In this document: piece by piece, positions 54,360-63,604 of the stretch
Numbering within the stretch: the stretch's first letter is position 1
How the letters are laid out: every line of letters begins with the position of its first letter
Source of the DNA: Paralithodes platypus
Taxonomy: Eukaryota > Arthropoda > Malacostraca > Decapoda > Lithodidae
Length of the DNA: 64,000 nucleotides
Assembly: GCA_032716605.1 (NCBI GenBank)
Contig: CM064495.1
Coordinates: 40,536,403 to 40,600,402 of the forward strand
Reading direction: 5' to 3'
The notes under the pieces: model-generated
What the model saw: the letters and a program-made list of their open reading frames with translations, nothing else
What the model was told of the DNA's origin: nothing
Database searches by the model: none
Program-made: the position numbers and the translations under genes

Positions 54360-55250
54360 TAGCTGAAACACATCATAAGACTTCACAGACTATTCAAACC
54401 AAAGCCCTGAAGATCATTACAGGCTGCACAGCTACTGCACCCACAGATCATTACAGGCTGCACAGCTACTGCACCCACAGATCATTACAGGCTGCACAGC
54501 TACTGCACCCACAGATCATTACAGGCTGCACAGCTACTGCACCCACAGATCATTACAGGCTGCACAGCTATTGCACCCACAGATCATTACAGGCTGCACA
54601 GCTACTGCACCCACAGATCACCTACATCAAGAAACCAAAATCCTCAAAGTCAAAGACCATCTGGACATGAGAGGCACTTAATTCCTGGCAGCAGCCTCCA
54701 CGAACCAAGACCACCCACTAAACTACATGGCAACACACCCACAGACACCAAGAAATATCAAAACAACACCCAGCACACGGTATCACACACAATTATTGTC
54801 CTCTCTCCCTCCCTGCCCACCCCGAACCAACTTCCAGAAGTACATCCATACTCATATCTCTCACCGATCCATCCACTCACTCACAGACAACACACAGCTG
54901 CATGCACAACCTCCCGAAATCCATCCTTCCGAATCCTCCCTCCCTCGCGAGGACAGAGTCCACCTGGCCAGGCTGAGATGCGGACACCATCCAGCTCTCC
55001 TGAGCTATCAGAAGAGACTGGATGACTCCGTTGTCGACTCCTGCCCGGGATGTAACACAGCACCCCATACCATTAAACACATCATACAAGACTGCATTTC
55101 ACACAACCACTTACGCCAACAACACCATCTACACTCAATGAGAGCTCTGTGGGAAAGCCCGATCGTGGCCATGGCCTTCCTCAGGGACTCGGGGCTGTTC
55201 GGCCAGGCAGCTTAGGGAACAACAACAACAACAACAACAACAACTACTAC
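54360..55250 (+). pseudogene. 3' fragment of a LINE with (AAC)n tail
   Basis: The segment encodes the C-terminal end of a non-LTR retrotransposon protein. QTKALKIITGCTATAP and LKVKDHLDMRGT are typical of the post-RT region. Then 54727-55215 (162 codons open) contains LARLRCGHHP, LSYQKRLDD and a CPGC...PHTIKHIIQDC zinc-finger-like cluster common in Jockey/I-type LINEs. The stop is followed at once by GGGAACAACAACAAC, the 3' tail. The RT core and endonuclease are absent (5' truncation). A 34-bp tandem expansion at 54421-54620 breaks the frame. Confidence 0.75.
54412..54625 (+). repeat. 34-bp minisatellite within LINE coding sequence
   Basis: AGGCTGCACAGCTACTGCAC followed by CCACAGATCATTAC repeats six times with a 34-bp period starting at 54421. 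Units are almost identical (one has ATTGCACC). Since 34 is not a multiple of three, it disrupts the ORF. Confidence 0.9.
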
Positions 55251-55283
55251 TCTACACCATGCAACTTCAATCCAGTCGCCTCC

Positions 55284-55286
<3 letters not shown>

Positions 55287-55336
<50 letters not shown>
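55287..55336. repeat. (TAC)n microsatellite
   Basis: About 16 TAC units, 50 bp after the LINE tail. Confidence 0.9.
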
Positions 55337-55339
<3 letters not shown>

Positions 55340-55490
55340 CTTCCTCCCCGTGTACCCCATTTTCTCATATATTACTAGTCTTCTTTTCCCCTCGATCACG
55401 TCACAATCTGTCCACGTATCGATTCCCAGATGTTCCCGTCTCATCACTGTCACTCCCTCCCCGTCTTATTCCCGGTATCTGTCAGGTTAA

Positions 55491-55855
55491 GGGGGGTCAC
55501 AGGATTTATTTTTATCTTTCTCTCCTTTTCTCTCTTTCCCTGGCTTGTATCCATTCGGCCCCATTCAGCCAACTGTTTGAAGACGTTTATCCCCATCCAG
55601 GTGTCGATATCTTCGCGAGTCAGCATTGTATGGAGAAATCCGGCTTCGCCGGAGACATTTTTCTATCGAAAAATGTAAAAATTTAGCTTGCTGTCAAAAC
55701 AAAACAAATATATATGCTGGCTCGCTACCGCTCGCCAGGAAAATATTGAAACCTGGATGGGGGTGAACGTCTTAAAACAGTAGGCTGAATGGGGCCGAAT
55801 GGGTACAAACCAAAGAGAGAGGGAGAGAAAGAGAACAAAAGCGAGGTGAGCCCCC
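55491..55855. mobile_element. Palindromic element, family A, complete
   Basis: TTAA at 55487-55490 and 55856-55859. Ends GGGGGGTCACAGG and GAGGTGAGCCCCC. Centre hairpins CCGGCTTCGCCGG and ATTTTTCTATCGAAAAAT. The left GGCGAGCG direct repeat is partly deleted (TCGCGAGTCAGC). Confidence 0.8.
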
Positions 55856-55876
55856 TTAACGATGGCCTTATTATTT

Positions 55877-55877
55877 T

Positions 55878-55911
<34 letters not shown>

Positions 55912-56061
55912 TTCCTCCTCATGTTCTTGCGTTTCACTGTTTTCGTCCGTTTTGATTTCTTTCAGTGTGATTATTTGTTGAATTTCATCTATTAGTATAT
56001 ACTGCATGTGTAATAATGTATTGGTATTCTTACGCTGATTATCTCTGTTGGCTTTAAATGC

Positions 56062-56105
<44 letters not shown>

Positions 56106-56239
56106 TGTATACAATGTGTGTCTTTAAACATACATACACACACATTTAACTTCTATATATAATATTTCCTTAATGTGTTATATGTTAGTTTTCTACTTTC
56201 TCTCGACCATCATCGTAATTATCCTGTCACATGTTACTG

Positions 56240-56270
<31 letters not shown>

Positions 56271-56275
56271 TTTTA
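55877..56275. other. Microsatellites, no gene
   Basis: A T tract (55878-55909), (TA)n at 56063-56102, and a (GT)n/T tract at 56237-56274. Confidence 0.8.
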
Positions 56276-56335
56276 ATAAATCCCTGTTACAAACTATCTG
56301 TCTAATACAAGGTTATTCATCACTGGATGTTTTAA

Positions 56336-56540
56336 CCCTTTCAAGGTCCAATACGCGTTTCTGTTCTGTTTCTGGCTACTATTAGACGAATGTATTCAGA
56401 TTAGTAACGGTATATGGAAGTCAAAGGGTTGATTGAGATAATATTTACCCTTTTAATACCCACAGATACTTCCTAAGCTGCATAACATCGTTTAATGATA
56501 GCTAAAATAAAGTGCTAAAACGCGTCAGAGCTTCAAAGGG
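56336..56540. mobile_element. TTAA-flanked palindromic MITE, family T
   Basis: TTAA at 56332-56335 and 56541-56544. Ends CCCTTTCAAGGTCC and GAGCTTCAAAGGG. Inner arms TACTATTAGACGAATGTATT and CATCGTTTAATGATAGC. Confidence 0.75.
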
Positions 56541-56621
56541 TTAACACAAGCTATAATATGTGTTTAATATAATGAGTTTCTTGTATCCTATTGAAATAGC
56601 CCGGTCTCCAAACTTAATATC

Positions 56622-56673
56622 CTCCCCCCCCCCCCTCTCTCTCTCTCTCTCTCCCTTCTGTGTCCATTACTCA

Positions 56674-56745
<72 letters not shown>
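56622..56745. repeat. C, CT and (CA)n microsatellites
   Basis: A C run and CT run (56622-56653), then about 34 CA units (56677-56745). Confidence 0.9.
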
Positions 56746-56747
<2 letters not shown>

Positions 56748-56796
56748 GTCACTTCTCTATTTTTAGTGCGTAGAGCCAATTTCTTCTGGCCTTTAA

Positions 56797-57068
56797 GGGG
56801 AGGTTTTTAGTTTGTTTCCTGCTCCTCCAGCAATCTTAAAATTTCACCCCCTTGACCCCCTTTCAGGATAAATTTTTACATTTTTCGGTAGAAAAATGTC
56901 CCGGCCGAAGGCCGATTACTCTTAAATTACAGGCTCGTTATCGCTCGCCAGAATAAAATCGACACCTAAATGGCACGAAAGGTCTTAAAATTGACAGAAT
57001 GGGGTGGAAATTTTTAAAAATCACCAAAGTAATGGGGCAAACGTCTTAAAATCTGAAAAGCAGTGGGA
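56797..57068. mobile_element. Palindromic element, family B, right-truncated
   Basis: TTAA at 56793-56796, then GGGGAGGTTTTTAGTTTG. Centre TTTTTCGGTAGAAAAA and CCCGGCCGAAGGCCG. The right arm stops in the last subrepeat (CTGAAAAGCAGTGGG), before the usual terminus. Confidence 0.75.
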
Positions 57069-57231
57069 ATTTGCTCCTGTGACATGGTATCGTCGGCAAT
57101 TATTTATAATTCAGGTTGTATTTTTTTCTCTGGATTCTTTTACGTCGGTCCTGCAGTTTATATCGTGAATGTTATGTGTTATTCCCGCGGTTCATCTTGT
57201 TCTGTCCCGTATATATTTGTTCCCGTCTTCT

Positions 57232-59420
57232 AAAGCCTCTCTGTCATCTCCATCTCTTCCTTCTCTCCCTCTTCCATCTCTCTCTCTTCCATCTTCCTCT
57301 CTTCCTTCTCTCTCTCTTCCATCTCCCTCTCTTCCATCTCCCTCTCTTCCATCTCCCTCTCTGCCATCTCCCTCTCTTCCATCTCCCTCTCTTCCATCTC
57401 TCTCTCTTCCATCTCTCTCTTCCATCTCCCTCTCTTCCATCTCCCTCTCTTCCATCTCCTTCACTTCCATCTGTCTCCATCTTCTCTCTTCCATCTCTCT
57501 CTTCCATCTCCTTCTCTCTCTTCCTGTCTTCCATCTCTCTCTTCCATCTCTCTCTTCCATCTCTCTTCCATCTCCCTCTCTTCCATCTCCCTCTCTTCCA
57601 TCTTCCTCTCTTCCATCTCCCTCTCTTCCATCTTCCTCTCTTCCATCTCTCTCTCTTCCATCTCCCTCTCTTCCATCTCCCTCTCTTCCATCTCCCTCTC
57701 TTCCATCTCCCTCTCTTCCCACTCTCCTCTCTGCCATCTCCCTCTCTTCCATCTCCCTCTTCCATCTTCCTCTCTTCCATCTCCCTCTCTGCCATCTCTC
57801 TCTCTCTTCCATCTCCCTCTCTTCCATCTTCCTCTCTGCCATCTCTCTTCCTCTCTTCCATCTCCTTCTCTCTCTTCCTGTCTTCCATCTCTCTCTTCCA
57901 TCTCCTTCTCTCTCTTCCTGTCTTCCATCTCTCTCTTCCATCTCCTTCTCTTCCATCTTCCTCTCTTCCATCTCCCTCTCTTCCATCTTCCTCTCTTCCA
58001 TCTCCCTCTCTTCCATCTTCCTGTCTTCCATCTCTCTCTCTTCCATCTCTCTCTCTTCCATCTTCCTCTCTTCCATCTCCCTCTCTTCCATCTTCCTCTC
58101 TTCCATCTTCCTCTTTCTCTTCCTCTCTCTCTTCCTCTCCCTCCTTCCTCCTTCCTCCTTTCCTCTCCCCTCTCTCTCCTCTCTTCCATCTTCCTCCTCT
58201 TCTTCCATCTCCTCTCTTCCATCTTCCTCTCTTCCCTCTCTTTCCATCTCCTCTCTTTCCCTCTCTCCTCCCTCTTCCATCTCCCCTCTTCCTCCCTTCC
58301 CTCTCTTCCATCTCTCTCTCTTCCATCTCCCTCCTCTCCATCTCTCCTCTCCATCTTCTCTCTTCCTCTCTTCCTCTCTCCATCTGCTCTCCGCTCTTCC
58401 ATCTTCCCTCTCCCTCTCTTTCCATCTCCCTCTCTTCCATCTCCTCTCCTCTCTTCCATCTCCCTCCTTCCATCCCCTCTCCCATCCTCTCTCCATCTCC
58501 CTCTCTTCCATCTTTCCTCTCTTCCCATCTCCTCTCTTCCATCTCCTCTCCCTCTCTCCCATCTCCCCTCTTACCTCTCTCTTCCATCTCCCTCTCTTCC
58601 ATCTCTCTCTTCCATCTCCCTCTCTTCCATCTCCCTCTCTTCCATCCCTCTTTCCTCTCTCTCTCATCTCCTCTCTCTTCCATCTCCCTCTCTTCCATCT
58701 CCCTCCTCTGCCATCTCTCTCTCTTCCATCTCCTCTCTGCATCCCTCTCTTCCATCTCCCTCTCTCCATCTCCCTCTCTTCCATCTCCCTCTCTTCCATC
58801 TCTCTCTCTTCCATCTCTCTCTCTCTTCCATCTCCCTCTCTTCCATCTCCCTCTCTGCCATCTCCCTCTCTGCCATCTCCCTCTCTGCCATCTCCCTCTC
58901 TTCCATCTCCCTCTCTTCCATCTCCCTCTCTGCCATCTCCCTCTCTGCCATCTCCCTCTCTTCCATCTCTCTCTCTGCCATCTCCCTCTCTGCCATCTCC
59001 CTCTCTGCCATCTCCCTCTCTGCCATCTCCCTCTCTGCCATCTCCCTCTCTTATTTCTCCCTCTTCCAACTCCCTCTCTTCCACCTCCCTCTCTTCCATC
59101 TCTCTCTTCCATCTCCCTCTCTTCCATCTCCCTCTCTTCCATCTCCCTCTCTTCCATCTCCCTCTCTTCCATCTCCCTCTCTTCCATCTCCCTCTCTTCC
59201 ATCTCCCTCTCTTCCATCTCTCTCTCTTATTTTTCCCTCTTATTTCTCCCTCTCTTATTTCTCCCTCTCTTCCATCTCCCTCTCTTCCATCTCCCTCTCT
59301 TCCATCTCCCTCTCTTCCATCTCCCTCTCTTCCATCTCCCTCTCTTCCATCTCTCTCTTATTTTTCCCTCTTATTTCTCCCTCTCTTCCATGTCCCTCTC
59401 TTATTTCTCCCCTCTGTCAT
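57232..59420. repeat. 2.2-kb pyrimidine-rich minisatellite
   Basis: The base unit is the 15-mer TCTTCCATCTCCCTC, with shorter and longer variants and a GCC-for-TCC subtype clustered at 58855-59040. One strand is almost only C and T apart from an A (or G) per unit. Because 15 is a multiple of three, several frames on both strands stay open for 350-795 codons (e.g. 57116-59503), but these are low-complexity Ser/Leu/Pro or Glu/Arg/Met repeats, not genes. Confidence 0.95.
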
Positions 59421-59565
59421 CATTACCCCCCCCCCCCTCCCCCCACCTGTCACCCAGCCTCTATCTTGGGTGGGTTGAGCCATTAATTTGTACGGCCCTT
59501 TAATATCCTTTGCCCCGTAGCTTTGCTCCTGTGATCGCACGCTATAATCGGTGGTTCTATATTAA

Positions 59566-59938
59566 GGGGGAGTGACCTGTTTTTTTTTATTTCTGTCCTT
59601 TTCTCTTTCTCTGGCTTGTATCCATTCGGCCCCATTCAACCAACTATTTTAAGACGTTTATCCCCATCTAGGTGTCGATTTCTTCCTGGCGAGCGATAGC
59701 GAGCCAGCATTATATGAAGAAATCCGGCTTGCCCGGAGAAATTTTTCTATCGAAAAATTTACAAACTTAGCCTGCTGTCAAACAAAAATAAAAAACATGC
59801 TGGCTCGCTACCGCTCACCAGTAAAAAATTGACACCTGGATGGGGATAAACGTCTGAAAAACAGTAGGCTGAATGGGGCCAAATGGATACAAGCCAGAGA
59901 AAGATAGAAAAGGACAGAACAAAAACAGGTCACTTCCC
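59566..59938. mobile_element. Palindromic element, family A, complete
   Basis: TTAA at 59562-59565 and 59939-59942. Ends GGGGGAGTGACCTG and CAGGTCACTTCCC. GGCGAGCGATAGCGAGCC in the left arm, its mirror GCTCGCTACCGCTCACC in the right. Centre AATTTTTCTATCGAAAAATT and CCGGCTTGCCCGG. Confidence 0.85.
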
Positions 59939-60153
59939 TTAAGCCCTTTCCGTTCATGGTCCCAATTCTTCGTGTTATTGAGGGATAAGCCTTTACAACG
60001 GCACCTCATAGCTACTTTCTACTTTCCGAAGAGAGTAGAGAGGGGTGTTGGAGAGAGAGAGAGAGGAAGCTGTGGGAGTGGCTTTGTTATGTGTGAAATT
60101 AGTCTATTATGTTTGTGTGTGATCGGTAAATAACGCAGCAAAGAGCACGTTAA

Positions 60154-60481
60154 GGGGAGATTTCCATTTGAGGGATTTTTGTCTTTACCCCTTTCTCCCT
60201 CATGTTTAGCCCCATTGCTTTTGAGATTTTAAGACGTTCGCCCCATTAGCTTGGCGATTTTAAGAACTTTCACCCCATTTATGTCACTTTTAAGACCTTT
60301 AGTGCCATTTAGGTGTCGATTTTTTCCTGGCGAGCGATAGCGAGCCTGTAATTTAAGAGGAACCGGCCTTCGGCCGGGAAATTTTTCTACCGAAAAATGT
60401 ACAAATTTATCTTGGAAGGGGGTCAAGGGAGTGTAATTTCAAGCTTGATGGAAGTCTAGGAAACACACTAAAAACCTCCCC
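60154..60481. mobile_element. Palindromic element, family B, complete
   Basis: TTAA at 60150-60153 and 60482-60485. The left arm shows the subrepeats best: AGCCCCATTGCTTTTGAG, ATTTTAAGACGTTCGCCCC, TTAGCTTGGCGATTTTAAG, CACCCCATTTATGTC, GTGCCATTTAGGTGTCG. Then GGCGAGCGATAGCGAGCC and the hairpins CCGGCCTTCGGCCGG and TTTTTCTACCGAAAAA. It is in the opposite orientation to 51047. Confidence 0.85.
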
Positions 60482-60550
60482 TTAAGTTTTTGTGAAAATC
60501 GAAAATTTTCTTATACATTCTTTTATAAGCATTCCTCCTGCTAACCTTAA

Positions 60551-61487
60551 CCCCTTCTGTACCGGCGACGTATTTTTAATTATATTCTAGCTATATTTAG
60601 ACGATTGTGTGAAGCTTAGGAGAGATAATATAGGTAAAATATAGGTAATATAGGTAAATAATATAGGTAATATAGGTAAATAATATAGGTAAAAATATAG
60701 GTAATATAGGTAAATATAGGTAAATAATATAGGTAAAAATATAGGTAATATAGGTAAATAATATAGGTAAAAATATAGGTAATATAGGTAAATAATATAG
60801 GTAAAAATATAGGTAAATAATATAGGTAAATATAGGTAAATAATATAGGTAAATATAGGTAAATAATATAGGTAAATATAGGTAAATAATATAGGTAATA
60901 TAGGTAATATAGGTAATATAGGTAATATAGGTAATATAGGTAATATAGGTAATATAGGTAATATAGGTAAATAATATAGGTAAATATAGGTAATATAGGT
61001 AAATAATATAGGTAAATATAGGTAAAATAGGTAAATAATATAGGTAAAATATAGGTAATATAGGTAATATAGGTAATATAGGTAATATAGGTAATATAGG
61101 TAATATAGGTAATATAGGTAATATAGGTAATGTAGGTAATATAGGTAATATAGGTAATATAGGTAATATAGGTAATATAGGTAATAGGTAAAAATATAGG
61201 TAATATAGGTAAAAATAGGTAAAAATAGGTAAATATAGGTAAAAATAGGTAAATATAGGTAATATAGGTAAATATAGGTAATATAGGTAAATAATATAGG
61301 TAAAAATAGGTAAATATAGGTAAAAATATAGGTAATATAGGTAAATAATATAGGTAAATATAGGTAAAAAGGATGAATTGAGTCAAGTCTGTAGCCTTTT
61401 AATGGGTAGACGTCCTTGCTAAGCTGAACACAATCGTCTAATAGTTTTCAAAATACAATGAAAACTACATCACCGGTATACAAGGGG
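60551..61487. mobile_element. Family T MITE carrying a satellite expansion
   Basis: TTAA at 60547-60550 and 61488-61491. Left arm CCCCTTCTGTACCGGCGACG, then TATTTAGACGATTGTGTGAA and GCTTAGGA. Right arm GCTGAACACAATCGTC, then ACATCACCGGTATACAAGGGG (reverse partner). Its short centre is replaced by ~740 bp of TAGGTAATA-type repeats. Its right TTAA is also the left TTAA of the next element. Confidence 0.85.
60629..61372. repeat. TAGGTAATA-type minisatellite, ~740 bp
   Basis: 9-bp units ATATAGGTA alternate with 13-bp (ATAATATAGGTAA) and shorter (AAAATAGGT) units, and a homogeneous 9-bp block sits at 60893-60965 and 61050-61180. The 256-codon - strand frame here is repeat translation only. Confidence 0.95.
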
Positions 61488-61491
61488 TTAA

Positions 61492-61821
61492 GGGCAGGTA
61501 TTTAGTTTGTTCCCTACCTTTTTCATCAAGCTTAAAATTACACCCCCTAGACCCCCTTTCAAGATAAATGTGTACATTTTTCGGTAGAAAAATGTCCAGG
61601 CCGGAGGCTGGTTGCTCTTAAATTACAGGCTCGCTATCGCTCGCCAGGAAAAAATCGACACCTTAACGGCACGAAAGGTCTTAAAATTGACAGAAATGGG
61701 GCAAAATGTCTTAAAATATCCAAACTACTAGGGCGAAGGTCTGAAAATCTAAAAAACAATGGGGCTAAACATGAGGGAGAAAGGGGTCCAGAAAACAATC
61801 CCTCAAATGGATATCTCCCCT
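61492..61821. mobile_element. Palindromic element, family B, complete
   Basis: It shares TTAA 61488-61491 with the preceding T element and has TTAA 61822-61825 at the right. Ends GGGCAGGTATTTAG and GGATATCTCCCC. Centre TTTTTCGGTAGAAAAA and CCAGGCCGGAGGCTGG. CTCGCTATCGCTCGCCAGG and ~31-bp subrepeats in the right arm. Confidence 0.85.
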
Positions 61822-61860
61822 TAATCAGTTATTTATCAAACCTGTCCTTACTGATAACAC

Positions 61861-62072
61861 TATAGTCCGTTCATTCTAGATTGGGCAGACATCGTAACCT
61901 CTAACCTCTCATAACTCAACAAGAACTGGAGTAATCGAGCTAATAGTTCTACCGAATAGGAAGACTTGGCTAGGGAATAGGTGTATAAATGGACAGCTCA
62001 TTTGCTCTAGCCCTTTTTGAGTAACAGGTTAGAGGTTACGATTTCTGCCCAACCTAGAAGGAACGGACTATA
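61861..62072. mobile_element. Foldback MITE, family M (copy 4)
   Basis: TATAGTCCGTTCATTCTAG at the left and CTAGAAGGAACGGACTATA at the right. The interior GAGTAATCGAGCTAATAG and GACAGCTCATTTGCTC place it in reverse orientation relative to 41575-41788. Confidence 0.85.
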
Positions 62073-62136
62073 TAGTGCTTGTGTATTGTCCTGTACACCC
62101 AGCCCATCACCACCACTACCACGTCCGGGGTTCGAT

Positions 62137-62138
62137 CC

Positions 62139-62201
<63 letters not shown>
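62137..62201. repeat. (GT)n/(GA)n microsatellite
   Basis: About 9 GT units then about 22 GA units. A GA run also occurs at 62295-62320. Confidence 0.9.
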
Positions 62202-62203
<2 letters not shown>

Positions 62204-62294
62204 GATTATAAGCGTTTAGTAACAGGTGAGTAGAATAAAAGACTTGCATTCAGAACTACATGAATAGAGCAGGAAGAGCAGTGGTGGTGATTAT

Positions 62295-62326
<32 letters not shown>

Positions 62327-62439
62327 GTGGGGGCTTGCGTGTTCGTTAGTTTATTGGCTTCTTATTGGCTCTTGAGTTCTATGATTGGGATTTGTTCTTT
62401 TGGGGTTTTCTCTCTCTCTCTCCTTGCGTCTCCTTTTAT

Positions 62440-62519
62440 TTTCATCACTTCTTTTCTTCCTCCTTCTCCTCCTCCTCTTCCTCTTCCTCTAGTCTTTCCT
62501 GCTTCTACCCCCCCCCCCC

Positions 62520-62553
<34 letters not shown>

Positions 62554-62660
62554 AAGACACGCACACCTATACACACAAGCACACCTACCTACACACACAC
62601 ACACACACACCAACACATCTACACACACACACACATCCACACACACACACACACCCACCT
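62440..62660. repeat. CT/C/CA-rich compound microsatellite
   Basis: CTC and CCT runs, a C run (62509-62520), CT units, then CA with CTACA interruptions. Confidence 0.9.
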
Positions 62661-62736
62661 ACACACGCACATCCCTTTCATCTTACCTGCACCGGTCATG
62701 TGGCTAATTAAATCTACCTGCAGCCTCTCTCCTTAA

Positions 62737-62932
62737 CCCCTTCAGTGCCGTGGCGCTATTTACATGTCCGTCTGGCTCACAGTAGACGATTTTATTCAGC
62801 TAAGGAAGGACCTCTATGCATCAAAGGGGTTAAAACTATATCAATTAACCCTCAAGCTTCACAGATCCTTCAGAAATGTAATGAACTCACGTGAAATTAG
62901 TCGGCATATCAAGAAGTAAGCATACAAAGGGG
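62737..62932. mobile_element. Palindromic MITE, family T
   Basis: TTAA at 62733-62736, right flank TTAT. Left CCCCTTCAGTGCCGTGGC, right GCATACAAAGGGG. Inner ACAGTAGACGATTTTATTCA with GCTAAGGAAGGACC. An internal TTAACCC at about 62834 hints at a nested or composite copy. Confidence 0.65.
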
Positions 62933-63054
62933 TTATTTTCATTTAGACTTGCATGATACGATTTTCTTCAACTTCTATAGGTTCTGTGCGGGTGAAAAGT
63001 TTGTCAATGGAAATAGTTCTTACTCTCTTTCCTTTAAAATCTTCCCCCCCCCAA

Positions 63055-63114
63055 AAAACTGACCAAAATCGCCTAATATAAGCCAGAACGAAGCGAAAAT
63101 CCGTGCTGAAAAGG
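63055..63114. mobile_element. Right half of a family T MITE
   Basis: AATCGCCTAATATAAGCCAG, GCGAAAATCCGTGCTGAAAAGG, then TTAA 63115-63118, which also starts the following family A element. Confidence 0.5.
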
Positions 63115-63118
63115 TTAA

Positions 63119-63493
63119 GGGGGGTCACCGTTTTTTGTTTGTCTTTCTCTCCTTTTCTCTCTTTCCCTGGCTTGTATCCATTCGGCCCCATTCAGCCAAC
63201 TGTTTTAAGACGTTTATCCCCATCCAGGTGTCGATTTCTTCCTGGCGAACGATAGCGAACCAGCATTGTATGGAGAAATCCGGCTTCGCCGGAGAAATTT
63301 TTCTATCAAAAAATGTACAAATTTAGCTTACTGTCAAAACAAATATATATATTTACTAGCTCGCTACCGCTCGCCAGGAAAATATTGACACCTGGATGGG
63401 GGTAAACGTCTTAAAACAGTAAGCTGAATGGGGCCGAATGGATACAAGCCAAAGAGAGAGAGAGAAAGAGAAAACCAAGCAAGGTGGGCTCCC
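63119..63493. mobile_element. Palindromic element, family A, complete
   Basis: TTAA at 63115-63118 and 63494-63497. Ends GGGGGGTCACCG and AGGTGGGCTCCC. GGCGAACGATAGCGAACC in the left arm and CTCGCTACCGCTCGCCAGG in the right. Centre CCGGCTTCGCCGG and ATTTTTCTATCAAAAAAT. Confidence 0.85.
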
Positions 63494-63604
63494 TTAATAA
63501 CCTTCACGTTCTCACCCATTTATAGTATCTCTGGTTTTCAGGCCGCGGGGGAAATTACACTCGTCTTTCTCCGGGTGTTAATATACCTCGCAGTCCATAA
63601 TTGT

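Noticed and set aside
57116..59503. 795-codon and several 355-769-codon ORFs
   Set aside because: All are translations of the 15-bp pyrimidine-rich repeat in different frames. Composition is only Ser/Leu/Pro/Ile or Glu/Arg/Met/Asp, with no domain.
60616..61386. 256-codon ORF on the - strand
   Set aside because: It is the TAGGTAATA-type repeat read as Tyr/Ile/Thr/Leu repeats, not a protein.
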